Positions 47,931 to 57,100 of a stretch of DNA of 64,000 bases are shown here, piece by piece. A program made the translations under genes and the position numbers. The stretch spans positions 1 to 64,000 of the forward strand of contig NZ_NGUQ01000009.1 in the NCBI RefSeq assembly GCF_002179965.1, read 5' to 3'. Below the pieces are notes generated by a model, which saw nothing but the letters and a program-made list of their open reading frames with translations, was not told the origin of the DNA and made no database searches. Origin of the DNA: Pandoraea sp. PE-S2T-3 (GTDB lineage: Bacteria > Pseudomonadota > Gammaproteobacteria > Burkholderiales > Burkholderiaceae). Position 1 is the stretch's first letter; each line of letters opens with the position of its first letter.

Positions 47931-49811
47931 ATGACCTTGCTCATCCTCGCCTATCTCGGCGGGATCCTGACCATCGTCAGTCCATGCATTCTGCCGGTGC
48001 TGCCGTTCGTCTTCTCGCGCGCCGGACAGTCGTTCTCGCGCAGCGTGCTGCCGATGCTCGCCGGTATGGTGCTGATGTTTGCGCTCGTCGCCACGCTCGC
48101 CGCCGTCGGTGGCAGTTGGGTCGTGCAGGCCAACCAGTACGGCCGCTGGCTCGCCCTCGCGCTGGTCGCGTTGTTCGGCGCCACACTGCTGTTCCCGAAG
48201 TTGTCCGAACGCCTGACCCATCCGCTCGTCTCGCTGGGCGACCGGCTGTCGCAATCGGCCCAAGGTGACGGGCAAGCCAGCGACGCCGCCACGGCGGGGA
48301 CGCGTCCGGGGGCATCGTTCCTGCTGGGCATTGCCACCGGCCTGCTGTGGGCCCCGTGCGCCGGTCCGATTCTCGGGCTGCTGCTCACCGGCGCGGCACT
48401 GCAAGGCGCCAGTGTCGGCACGACGCTGCTGCTGATCGCGTACGCCGCCGGTGCCGCCACGTCGCTCGCTTTGGCATTGCTCGTGGGTGGCCGTGTGTTC
48501 GCCGCCATGAAACGCTCGCTCGGTGCCGGTGAATGGATTCGCCGCGCGCTCGGCGGCCTCATGCTCGCCGGTGTCGCCGCGATTGCGCTCGGTCTCGATA
48601 CCGGCGTGCTGGCCCAACTCTCGACCGCCTCGACGGGTGGCATCGAACAGAAGCTGGTCGACCAGTTGGGTGCCCGCCGTGGTGCTGGGAATAGTGCTGG
48701 GAATGGTGCAGGCAATGGTGCCGGTGCAGGCGATGCCGCCGCCGCTGAGACGGGCGCTGGCAGCCAAAGCGCCAATAACACTGGCAACACTGGCAACGCG
48801 GGCAACGCCATGACGCGCACGGCCGCGACCGAGCCTGCGCCGTTGCCGGTCGAAGGTCAGTTGCCGTCGCTCGACGGTGCCGTGCAGTGGCTCAATTCGC
48901 CGCCGCTGACCGCAGAGTCGCTGCGTGGCAAGGTCGTGCTCGTCGACTTCTGGACATACTCCTGCATCAACTGCCTGCGCACGCTTCCGTACGTGAAGGC
49001 ATGGGCGCAGAAGTATCGCGATCAGGGCCTCGTCGTCATCGGCGTGCACGCCCCGGAATTCGCCTTCGAGCGCGATATCGGCAACGTCAAGAAAGCCGTT
49101 CATGACCTCGGCGTCGACTATCCGGTCGCCATCGATAACAACTATGCGATCTGGCGCGGCTTCAACAACCAGTACTGGCCCGCGCATTACTTCATCGACG
49201 CGCAGGGACGCGTGCGTTATCACCACTTCGGCGAAGGCAACTATGCCGAGTCGGAGCGCGTGATCCAGCAACTGCTGCGCGAAGCCGGCGCCACGCAGGT
49301 GGCCAGCGGCCTCTCGGACGTGCAGGCCAGCGGCATTCAACAGGCAGCCGATATGCGCGACGTGCGCTCGCCCGAAACTTATGTCGGCTACGAGCGGGCC
49401 GAAAACTTCGCGTCGCCGGGCGGTGCATTGCGCAATCAGGCAAACGACTACCGCGCACCGACGACACCGTCGCTCAACGCGTGGGGCCTTGGCGGCTCGT
49501 GGAAGGTGGGTGCCGAACAGGCAACGGCCACGCACGCCGGTGCCCGCATCGTCTACCGCTTCCATGCCCGCGACTTGCATCTGGTACTGGGCCCGGACGC
49601 CAACGGCAAACCGGTGCGTTTTCGCGTGACGGTCGATGGTCAGGCACCCGGTGATGCCCACGGTACTGACGTCGCCGCAGACGGCACCGGCACCGTGACC
49701 TCGCAGCGGTTGTATCAGCTCGTGCGCCAGTCCGGCGACGTGAGCGACCGTACCTTCAGCATCGAGTTTCTTGACCCGGGTGTGTCGGCGTATGCCTTCA
49801 CGTTCGGTTAA
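47931..49811 (+). CDS. dipZ: DipZ-type thiol transporter/thioredoxin
   Basis: 626 residues carrying reducing power to the periplasm. N-terminal CcdA/DsbD-like membrane domain (about 1-235) with paired Cys19 (SPCILPVLP) and Cys143 (WAPCAGP) of the redox relay. A Gly/Ala/Asn-rich linker (about 250-300, repeated GN units) follows, then a thioredoxin-like domain with Cys345-Ile-Asn-Cys348 in FWTYSCINCLRTLP. A C-terminal beta-rich domain after about 490 includes VGYERAENF. Same architecture as DipZ proteins. Located between msrB and msrA, it is the natural electron source for both. Confidence 0.92.
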   Translation: MTLLILAYLGGILTIVSPCILPVLPFVFSRAGQSFSRSVLPMLAGMVLMFALVATLAAVGGSWVVQANQYGRWLALALVALFGATLLFPKLSERLTHPLVSLGDRLSQSAQGDGQASDAATAGTRPGASFLLGIATGLLWAPCAGPILGLLLTGAALQGASVGTTLLLIAYAAGAATSLALALLVGGRVFAAMKRSLGAGEWIRRALGGLMLAGVAAIALGLDTGVLAQLSTASTGGIEQKLVDQLGARRGAGNSAGNGAGNGAGAGDAAAAETGAGSQSANNTGNTGNAGNAMTRTAATEPAPLPVEGQLPSLDGAVQWLNSPPLTAESLRGKVVLVDFWTYSCINCLRTLPYVKAWAQKYRDQGLVVIGVHAPEFAFERDIGNVKKAVHDLGVDYPVAIDNNYAIWRGFNNQYWPAHYFIDAQGRVRYHHFGEGNYAESERVIQQLLREAGATQVASGLSDVQASGIQQAADMRDVRSPETYVGYERAENFASPGGALRNQANDYRAPTTPSLNAWGLGGSWKVGAEQATATHAGARIVYRFHARDLHLVLGPDANGKPVRFRVTVDGQAPGDAHGTDVAADGTGTVTSQRLYQLVRQSGDVSDRTFSIEFLDPGVSAYAFTFG

Positions 49812-49830
49812 TCGAATCGGGAGTCTTCAG

Positions 49831-50649
49831 ATGAACAAGCATCATCCGCAACACACTGCACCGGCCACCTCCGCTACCTCCGCTAACTCCGCCACGCCCG
49901 CCAAGCATGCTACCAAGCGCGCTGCCGCACTGGCCTCGGGCCTGCGCCGGTCGCTGCTGGCGGCCGCAGCCGTCGCCGCCGGTGTCTTCACATGGCAGGT
50001 TGGCGCTTACGCCTTCGGCGGTGCCGAGCCGGCCGTGTCGATCGCGGCCCCCAAACTGGACGAGCCGGCCACCGGCGCACGCACCGAAACTGCGGTCTTC
50101 GCGGGCGGCTGCTTCTGGGGCGTGCAAGGGGTCTTCCAGCACGTACAAGGCGTGACGAAAGCCGTTTCCGGTTACGCAGGCGGCACCGCAAAAACGGCCG
50201 ACTACGAAACCGTGAGCAGCGGCAGCACCGGCCACGCCGAATCGGTCGAAGTCACGTTCGATCCGCAGAAGGTGTCATACGGCAAGCTGCTGCAAATCTA
50301 CTTCTCGGTCGCCCACAACCCGACCGAACTCAATCGTCAGGGCCCGGATAGCGGCACGCAATATCGCTCGGCCGTGTTCCCGATGAATGACGCGCAGCGC
50401 CGCGTGGCCGAAGCCTATATCGTGCAACTCGACGCCTCGCACGCGTTCACGAAGCCGATTGCGACGAAGGTCGAGAAGTACACGGGCTTCTATGCGGCCG
50501 AGGGCTACCATCAGGACTTTCTGACCGAGCACCCGACGTATCCGTACATCGTGATCAACGACCTGCCCAAGGTGAAAGACCTCAAGCGGATGTTCCCCAC
50601 GCAGTATCGCGATACGCCGGTGCTGGTGAAGACGGCGTCGGCGTCCTAA
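49831..50649 (+). CDS. msrA: exported peptide-methionine (S)-S-oxide reductase
   Basis: 272 residues. Reduces the S-epimer of methionine sulfoxide. The N-terminus carries an Ala/Thr/Ser-rich lead and a hydrophobic segment (RRSLLAAAAVAAGVFTW), an export signal or anchor. The catalytic motif AGGCFWGVQGVF has Cys94. Then GYAGG and YHQDFL, as in MsrA. GGGAG upstream supports the start. Last gene of the msrB-dipZ-msrA operon; the set resembles the PilB-type system of Neisseria split into three proteins. Confidence 0.93.
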   Translation: MNKHHPQHTAPATSATSANSATPAKHATKRAAALASGLRRSLLAAAAVAAGVFTWQVGAYAFGGAEPAVSIAAPKLDEPATGARTETAVFAGGCFWGVQGVFQHVQGVTKAVSGYAGGTAKTADYETVSSGSTGHAESVEVTFDPQKVSYGKLLQIYFSVAHNPTELNRQGPDSGTQYRSAVFPMNDAQRRVAEAYIVQLDASHAFTKPIATKVEKYTGFYAAEGYHQDFLTEHPTYPYIVINDLPKVKDLKRMFPTQYRDTPVLVKTASAS

Positions 50650-50655
50650 GCCCCC

Positions 50656-51033
50656 TTACTTCGGATCATCCGCCAGCTTGTACACGCGCAGACGGTGACC
50701 GTCGGGATCGGACGCCACGAACGTGCGGCCGAAATCCATCGTGGTGGGCGCTTGCAGAATCGTGATGCCGCGAGCGCTCCAGTCCACATGGGTGGCGTCC
50801 ACCTGCTCGTTGGACGCTACCGGCAGCACCACTTCGCTGCCGCCCGGCGGCGCAATCACGGTCGGCACCACCGTGTGCTTCGCCCACAGGCCCAGCTTCA
50901 GTCCTGACGGAAACACGAACAGCGCAAAACCCGGCGACGTGTCGACCGGTTGACGGTCGAGCAGATCGGCGTAAAACGCAGCGCTCACAGCGGTATTGGC
51001 AACATACAGAATGACCATATTCGGATGCAGCAT
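50656..51033 (-). CDS. VOC-family protein (glyoxalase fold)
   Basis: 125 residues: MLHPNMVILYVANTAVSAAFYADLLDRQPVDTSPGFALFVFPSGLKLGLWAK, a vicinal-oxygen-chelate beta-alpha-beta repeat, and ATTMDFGRTFVASDPDGHRLRVYKLAD as the second. Family members bind metals and act on small molecules or antibiotics. No specific match. The WYL-type regulator lies directly upstream on the same strand, so this is its probable target. Its stop faces msrA across 6 bp. Confidence 0.85.
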   Translation of the reverse strand: MLHPNMVILYVANTAVSAAFYADLLDRQPVDTSPGFALFVFPSGLKLGLWAKHTVVPTVIAPPGGSEVVLPVASNEQVDATHVDWSARGITILQAPTTMDFGRTFVASDPDGHRLRVYKLADDPK

Positions 51034-51149
51034 GACTAGCTCCTGTCGATTTGGATAACTGACGTATTCACTAACGTATCAACTGACGTTTCTCACGCAC
51101 CGGACATCTCGGTGTGCGTCGTCATTGCCCGTATCGTAGAAGGACATGC

Positions 51150-51165
51150 TGTCAGTTTTTGTCAG
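51150..51165. promoter_or_regulatory. repeated TGTCAG motif upstream of VOC gene
   Basis: TGTCAG occurs at 51150-51155 and again at 51160-51165, ten bases apart (one helical turn), and inverted as CTGACA/GACAG nearby (51169-51175). Placed 120-130 bp before the VOC gene start, these look like binding elements for the adjacent WYL regulator. By eye only. Confidence 0.35.
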
Positions 51166-51196
51166 TAGTCGACAGACAACTTACCGTCATTTCCTG

Positions 51197-51886
51197 TCAC
51201 TCTCCGTGCCGCCCCGTCGTCTCCCGCCACGCCTTGAGCAGTGAGCGGCGGCCGCGCGGATAACGCGCCGCCGACACGGTCATCGCCTCGATGCGGTCGG
51301 CGCGAAAATGCCGGAACCCGTCGCGCAATTCGCACCACGCAACGACCATGCGCACGCGCTCGAAGAAGCCCAGTGCGAACGGCCAGATCACGCGCTCCGA
51401 CGTTTTACCGGCTTCGTCGCGATACGCCAGATGCAACTTGCGCTCGGTGCGAATCGCCTCGCGAATGACGGTCAGATCGACGGTCATCGGCGGCAGCGGA
51501 TCGCCCGGCCCGATGAGCAGTGTCGAGGCCTCGAGCGACGCGCGCAGATCGGCCGGCAGCACGGCGGCGATCTTCGCGAGCGCGTTGCCCGCCGCATCGG
51601 CCAACGCGCCATCCGTACGATTGGCCACCCAGCGCGACCCCAGCACGATGGCTTCGATCTCCTCTTCGGAGAACATCAGCGGCGGCAGCATGAAGCCCGG
51701 CTTGAGCACATAGCCCAGCCCCGGCGCGCCCTCGATATGCGCGCCCTGCGCCTGCAAGGTCGCAATGTCGCGATAAAGGGTGCGCAGGCTTACGCCCAGC
51801 GATTCGGCGAGCGACGCCCCCGCCACCGGATACCGGTGACGGCGCAGCAGTTGCATCAGAGAGAAAAGACGTTGTGTGCGGGACAT
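51197..51886 (-). CDS. YafY-type HTH-WYL transcriptional regulator
   Basis: 229 residues. N-terminal winged helix: MSRTQRLFSLMQLLRRHRYPVAGASLAESLGVSLRTLYRDIATLQAQGAHIEGAPGLGYVL. Then a WYL-type ligand domain from about residue 135 with LHLAYRDEAGKTSERVIWPFALGFFERVRMVVAWCELRDGFRHFRADRI. DeoR-like repressor family whose ligands include nucleotides or aromatic compounds. Neighbour VOC gene is likely controlled. Start at 51886 (an ATG nine bases upstream is less likely). Confidence 0.9.
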   Translation of the reverse strand: MSRTQRLFSLMQLLRRHRYPVAGASLAESLGVSLRTLYRDIATLQAQGAHIEGAPGLGYVLKPGFMLPPLMFSEEEIEAIVLGSRWVANRTDGALADAAGNALAKIAAVLPADLRASLEASTLLIGPGDPLPPMTVDLTVIREAIRTERKLHLAYRDEAGKTSERVIWPFALGFFERVRMVVAWCELRDGFRHFRADRIEAMTVSAARYPRGRRSLLKAWRETTGRHGE

Positions 51887-52008
51887 GGCGCGCATTATGC
51901 GCCCGATCAGAACGAAAAAAGCGCACGTTCAACCGTTCGGTCGAAACGTGCGCTTTCCCCATCAAAGATCACAGCCGTGGCCCTGATCCTCGTTGCACTT
52001 GCCGCGGA

Positions 52009-53445
52009 TTACTTCTGCCGCAGTTGCTTGACGATTTCCGAGTTCACATCGCCGGGCTGACCGCCGTAGGCCACGCGCAGGTAGTTGGTCAGTTCGGAAA
52101 TCTGTGCGTCCGTCAGCCGCTTGTCGAAACCGGGCATGTCCTGCATGGCTTCGAGCCCCGGGAATTTCTGCGGCTCGATACCGTCGAGAATCGCCACGAT
52201 CAGGTTGCGCGGGTCCTTCTGACGCACGGTCGAATTGCCCAGCATCGGCACGGCAACGTGCGGCTTGCCCGTGCCGTCCGCCGCGTGACAACCGGCACAT
52301 ACCGCGAGGTACATATTGCGTCCCGCGACGAGCTTGCTGGTATCCGGACTCGCCGGCAACGGCGTCGGTGCAGGCGGTGCATCGCCCAGCAGGTAGGTGC
52401 TCAACGAGCGCAAGTCATCCGGCGTCAGATACTGCGAGCTCAAATGCACGACCGGATACATCTCGCCGAAGGCCGAGCCCTGCGGCGCGACACCCGTGCC
52501 GAAGAACGTCTGCAAGTCCTTCAACGTCCAGCCACGTGCAGCGAGCGCTTCGGGCGTCAGGTCCGGCGCAGCGATACGGGCGAGTGCGGCACCGCCGAGC
52601 GGCTTCGCGCTATCGAGTTGCCCGAACGTGCCGCGCGGCGTATGGCACTCCGCACAGTGACCGAGCGCATTGGCAAGGTAGCGGCCGCGCAACCAATCGG
52701 CAGACTGGCCCTTCGATGCATCGGGCAACGTGTCCTGGAGGAAGATCCAGTCCCAGAAGCGCATGCCGAAACGCATGTTGTACGGGAACGAGAGATCGTG
52801 CTTCCGATTGGCCACGGCGACCGGCTTCACCGACATCAGATAGGCGTAGATCGCATCGCTGTCGGCACGCGTCATCTGCCGGTACGACGTGTACGGCATG
52901 GCCGGATACAGCACCTTGTCCGGCGCTTTGCCATCGTGCAGGGCGCGATAGAAATCGTCGGCCGTCCAGTTGCCGATGCCGTTGGCCTTGTCCGGCGTGA
53001 TGTTGGTGCCGTAGAACGTGCCGAACGGCGACTTGAGCGGCACGCCACCGGCAAACGGCGCACCGTCGGCGCTCGTGTGGCACGCCGCGCAATCGGCCGC
53101 GCGCGCGAGGTATTTGCCGCGTGCAACCAGTTCCGGCGGCGCCGGGTTACCCGGCGTCATGACGACGGCCGTTGCGTTGCCGGTTCCCGCAGCACTGGCA
53201 GCCGCCGAAGCACCGGACGCCGGCGCATCGGCCGCCATCGCGCTCGTGACGAGCGACGGCATCATCGACGTCTTGGGTTGCGGCGGCTGCGAAGGGTCGG
53301 GGGGCTTGGGCGAGGTCGAGTCGTTGCACGCCGCGAGCAGCAGCGCCGCCGCGACGCAAACCGCACTCGCGCCCAAGCGGCTCAGCCGGCTCAACTGATG
53401 CAGTGAGGACGGCAAGGACGAAGAGGTGACACGATTCAGGTTCAT
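52009..53445 (-). CDS. tri-haem cytochrome c lipoprotein, electron-transfer subunit
   Basis: 478 residues. Lipobox LLLAAC anchors it to the membrane. Three CxxCH haem sites: CAACH (C119), CAECH (C264) and CAGCH (C383), each in its own domain. This is the arrangement of the cytochrome subunit of alcohol/aldehyde and gluconate dehydrogenases. It lies 11 bases after the 2Fe-2S gene and 3' of the molybdenum subunit, so it likely passes electrons from that enzyme to the respiratory chain. The ATG at 53445 fixes the start (the frame continues to 54000, overlapping the 2Fe-2S gene, and is rejected). Confidence 0.92.
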   Translation of the reverse strand: MNLNRVTSSSLPSSLHQLSRLSRLGASAVCVAAALLLAACNDSTSPKPPDPSQPPQPKTSMMPSLVTSAMAADAPASGASAAASAAGTGNATAVVMTPGNPAPPELVARGKYLARAADCAACHTSADGAPFAGGVPLKSPFGTFYGTNITPDKANGIGNWTADDFYRALHDGKAPDKVLYPAMPYTSYRQMTRADSDAIYAYLMSVKPVAVANRKHDLSFPYNMRFGMRFWDWIFLQDTLPDASKGQSADWLRGRYLANALGHCAECHTPRGTFGQLDSAKPLGGAALARIAAPDLTPEALAARGWTLKDLQTFFGTGVAPQGSAFGEMYPVVHLSSQYLTPDDLRSLSTYLLGDAPPAPTPLPASPDTSKLVAGRNMYLAVCAGCHAADGTGKPHVAVPMLGNSTVRQKDPRNLIVAILDGIEPQKFPGLEAMQDMPGFDKRLTDAQISELTNYLRVAYGGQPGDVNSEIVKQLRQK

Positions 53446-53456
53446 GGCGTGTCCTC

Positions 53457-54179
53457 TCACTTCGCGTCGGTCAGACAGCCGGGCGTCTTCAGAACGACGT
53501 CGCGCACGGCCTCGTAATAGCGCACATACCCGGTGCAACGGCAAATATGGTCGTTGAGCCCTTCGGTAATGGCAGCCTCGAGATCGGCGCGCGCCACCGG
53601 TTTGCGTTTCAGTTTTTCGATGAGCACCGTCGCCGCGTTCACGAAACCGGGCGTGCAGTAGCCGCACTGGAAACTGAAGTGATCGAGAAACGCTTGCTGA
53701 ATCGGGGCCAGCGTCACTTTGCCGTCGGCATCGTGGGTGGCGTGTCCTTCGACCGTTCTCACCGTCTTGCCGTCGAAGTAGTTCGCGCCGGTGATGCAGG
53801 TGCGCACCGTTTCGCTGCTGCCGTCGGCATGATCGACGATCACCACGCAGGCGTGGCAAATGCCTTGTCCGCAGCCCAGACGCGAGCCGGTCAGCCCGAG
53901 CGTCTCGTGCAGGTAGTCGATCATCATCAGACCCGCCGGCACATCGGTTGGCCCATGTGAGACGCCGTTGACCTTTACCGTCACCGGCAAGACATCCCAA
54001 GGCGCTTTGCCGTTGCCGGTAGTTGCGGGTGTTGCCTGCGCCGACGCGCCGCCATTCTCCGAGCCTGCGCCACTTGCCGCGGCCGGTGCCGAGGCGCCAG
54101 TGATCGATTGTCCTGCACCCGCTGCCGCGCTGCCCGCAGCGTTCGACGCCGCTTGAGGGGCGTTTGTCGTGTCCGTCAT
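53457..54179 (-). CDS. 2Fe-2S subunit of a molybdenum hydroxylase
   Basis: 240 residues. After a 60-residue Ala/Gly/Ser-rich lead, a plant-type ferredoxin domain (SRLGCGQGICHACVV, then RTCITG) and a second four-helix [2Fe-2S] domain (QCGYCTPGFVNAATVLI, HICRCTGYVRYYEAV). This is the small subunit of the xanthine-oxidase family (IorA type). It overlaps the large subunit by four bases (ATGA). The Ala-rich N-terminus is longer than in family members I know. Confidence 0.93.
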   Translation of the reverse strand: MTDTTNAPQAASNAAGSAAAGAGQSITGASAPAAASGAGSENGGASAQATPATTGNGKAPWDVLPVTVKVNGVSHGPTDVPAGLMMIDYLHETLGLTGSRLGCGQGICHACVVIVDHADGSSETVRTCITGANYFDGKTVRTVEGHATHDADGKVTLAPIQQAFLDHFSFQCGYCTPGFVNAATVLIEKLKRKPVARADLEAAITEGLNDHICRCTGYVRYYEAVRDVVLKTPGCLTDAK

Positions 54180-57100
54180 GCCAGTACCTCCTGGATCTTC
54201 TCCGGTGTCACCGGCAAGTCAGTAAAACGATGGCCGATCGCATGCGCGAGGCCGTTCACAATCGCGCCCACCACGGGAATCATCACCACTTCGGCGATGC
54301 CCTTGGGCACATCGGATTCGGAAATCGGTGGCAGCACTTCACCGGTCTGCGTCCACACGGCAACATCGGTTGCGCGCGGCAGGTGATAGCGGTTGAAGTT
54401 CCACGTGCCGTTGCCCGGGCCGTCTTCATAGAGCGGCAGGTACTCGTGCAACGCGTGGCCGATACCCATGGCGAGACCGCCCTGCAACTGACCGGACACC
54501 AACTGCGGCGAAATCTGATTGCCGCACTCCATGATGGAGTGGTGCGTCAGCAACTCGACCTTGCCCGTCGCCTCATGCACCGAGAGTTCGACCAGCGTGC
54601 CGACGGCGCTGTAATACGTCACCGCCGCGTTGTTGCGCTGCACCGGCGGGTAGAACACCCGCTTGCGGTCGATCACGCGATAGCCGGTGGCCGGCACGGG
54701 CGCTGCGACCTGCGTGGCAGAAGCGTTCGCCGCACGCGCTGCGGCAGCCGATTTCGCCGACGCATTGCTGCTGTTGCGATGACTGCCCTTGCCCGCCGGC
54801 GCTTGCACCGGTGCGGCTGCGGGTGTGGACGCCGGAGCCGCAGCCGGTGCATTGGCACCGCCCTTGCCGAAGCGCAACGCAATGCCGTCGACCGGCAGGC
54901 GCTGCGTCGTGCCGTCGCCCAGATCCCAGTCGGCTTCTGCCCACTGCCAGCGGTTGAACACGTGAACGGTCGCGCCCGTCACCAGCCCCATTTCGTGGGC
55001 CGTCTTCGCGATCATGGCCAGCGGCAACGCTTCCATGCCAGCGGCCGAGAGCTTGCCCTCGACCCAGCGCGCGTCTTCCACACGCACCACGAGCGGTGCC
55101 GCCTGACCACCGCCAAGCCCCCGGCGCCAGATCGACAGCGCCGCCGGCCAAAGCCCTTGCATAAACAGCAGTCGCGCCGCTTCGCGCGTGCTGTGCGTGA
55201 AATAGAACGCCGAATTCGTCGCGCTCGACGGCGACGCGTAACCCGGCGACCAGCGCGGGTTCGCCGCCAATTTGTCCTGATCGGCCTGCGACATCAGGTA
55301 CGGGTCACCACTCGTGACGACCGGCAACTCCGGCCAGTCGGTGATGGCGATGTGCACGTCGGTGGCCGGCATGCCAAGCCACTTCGCGACGGCCACGGCC
55401 TGAGACGTCGATGTCCCGGTGCCGATTTCGGCCGCCGTGTGATGCAGGCTGATCTTGCCCTGATCGTCGATCTCCACCCGTGCGAACGAGGTCTCTGCGC
55501 CGGTGCCGAAGTCCTTCTGCACGCACGCGAAGCCCACGCCGTAGCGGCGGCCCGGATGCGCCGCTTCGTACTCGGCCTTCTTCTTGTCGCGCTGCGTCCA
55601 GAGCGGATGCGCCTTGGCTTTCGCGAGCACTTCATCGACGCGCACGGCACCCGCAGGAATCGCGCCCTGCGTGTTCTTCATGCCCGAACGAAGTGCGTTC
55701 TTCATGCGGAAATCGATCGCGTCCAGCCCCAGTTGCGCGGCCATTTCGTCGATCATCATTTCGGTGGCCGCCATCGACTGCAACGTGCCGTAGCCGCGTG
55801 CCGAGCCCGCGTCGATGGCGCGCGAGGCAATCGCCACGCTCGCCAGATCGCTCTGCGGGAAGTAGTAGATCGACTGCGCTGCTGTGGCGCCGACCATGGC
55901 CACCGACGGCGAGAAGTTCATGCGCCCGCCGCCGTTACATTCCATGTCGGCAGCAAACGCCTGCAACAGGCCGCTCGTTTTGTCGACACCGATGCGATAG
56001 CGCATCGTGAAGGCGTGGCGCTTGAGCGAGGTTTGAAACTGTTCGTAGCGGTCGTTAGCGAGCCGCACGGGCAGTCCGTCGCCGTACATCGCAGCGGCCA
56101 GCCCGTAGAACGGCATGTTGTAGTGGTCTTTCGAACCGTAGCCGACCGTGTAGCACGGGTAGACGATCAGGCGCTTGACCGGAAAGTGCCCCTTGGCCAC
56201 CATCGCAGCCGCATTCTCGGCCACTTCGGACGGCGACTGTGTCGGCACGACCATGTGCAGCGTCTGCGTGCTGGCGTCGTACCAGCAGTTGGCGTTGTCG
56301 GGTTCGAGCGCCGCCGTGTCGACCGACTGCGTGCGGTACTCGCGCGACATCACAAGCCAGTCGCCCGGCGGGTGCGTCAGCGACTCGCCGATCTTGCCCG
56401 CGTAAGCCATGCCCTGCTCGTCGAGCTTGCCGTGATCGTTACCGTCGGGCCACACCGGCAGATGCTTGCGCATCATGCTCGGGAAGATCGGTGCATCTTT
56501 CAGGCTCGAATAGATATCGTCGTCGTAGGCCGTCTTTCCGCCCACGCGCACAAAGCGGAAGGTGCCCCACGGATCGCGTTCCAGCGGGCCGCTCACTTCG
56601 CCGTAGCGAATGATTTCGTCGTGGAACTTGAGCTTGTCCTTGGCGAAGCGAAAACGCGCGAAGTCGTGATAGATCAGAATCGCCACGGCATGGCCGAGAT
56701 AGGCCGGCGTCTTGCCCGCAGGCAGCAGCATGTCGTCGCCATAAAACTCTGGAAATGCGACACCGTCGCGCGCCAGATCATCGGCTGTCACCACGCGATC
56801 GGGCTTCAGCCCGTCGTCGAGCCGCGCGAGATCGAAGCCGAGATAGGGCCGGTCGGCCTGCGTCGCGCGCAGCACGAACGCATGCGCCTGCTGCTTCGGC
56901 CAGCCGGGCATATCGGCGGCACGCACGTCGCGCGCGAAAATCTTCGCGCCGGTGACTTTGGCCGTGCCGTCGATACGGAATTTGGCTTGGCCCGTGGCGG
57001 CATCCCACGCGACCGGGGTGAGGTTCTTGTCTTCGAACAGCGCGGCAAATGCGCGGCTGCCGAGCGGGGCGATGTAGACCGAAATGCCCGCGATCACCGA

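Noticed and set aside
47514-49661. 715-codon minus-strand ORF opposite msrB/dipZ
   Set aside because: Crosses the stops of two real genes on the other strand and shows no family motif.
53446-54000. Extension of the cytochrome c frame upstream
   Set aside because: It would overlap the 2Fe-2S gene completely; the ATG at 53445 precedes a proper lipoprotein signal.
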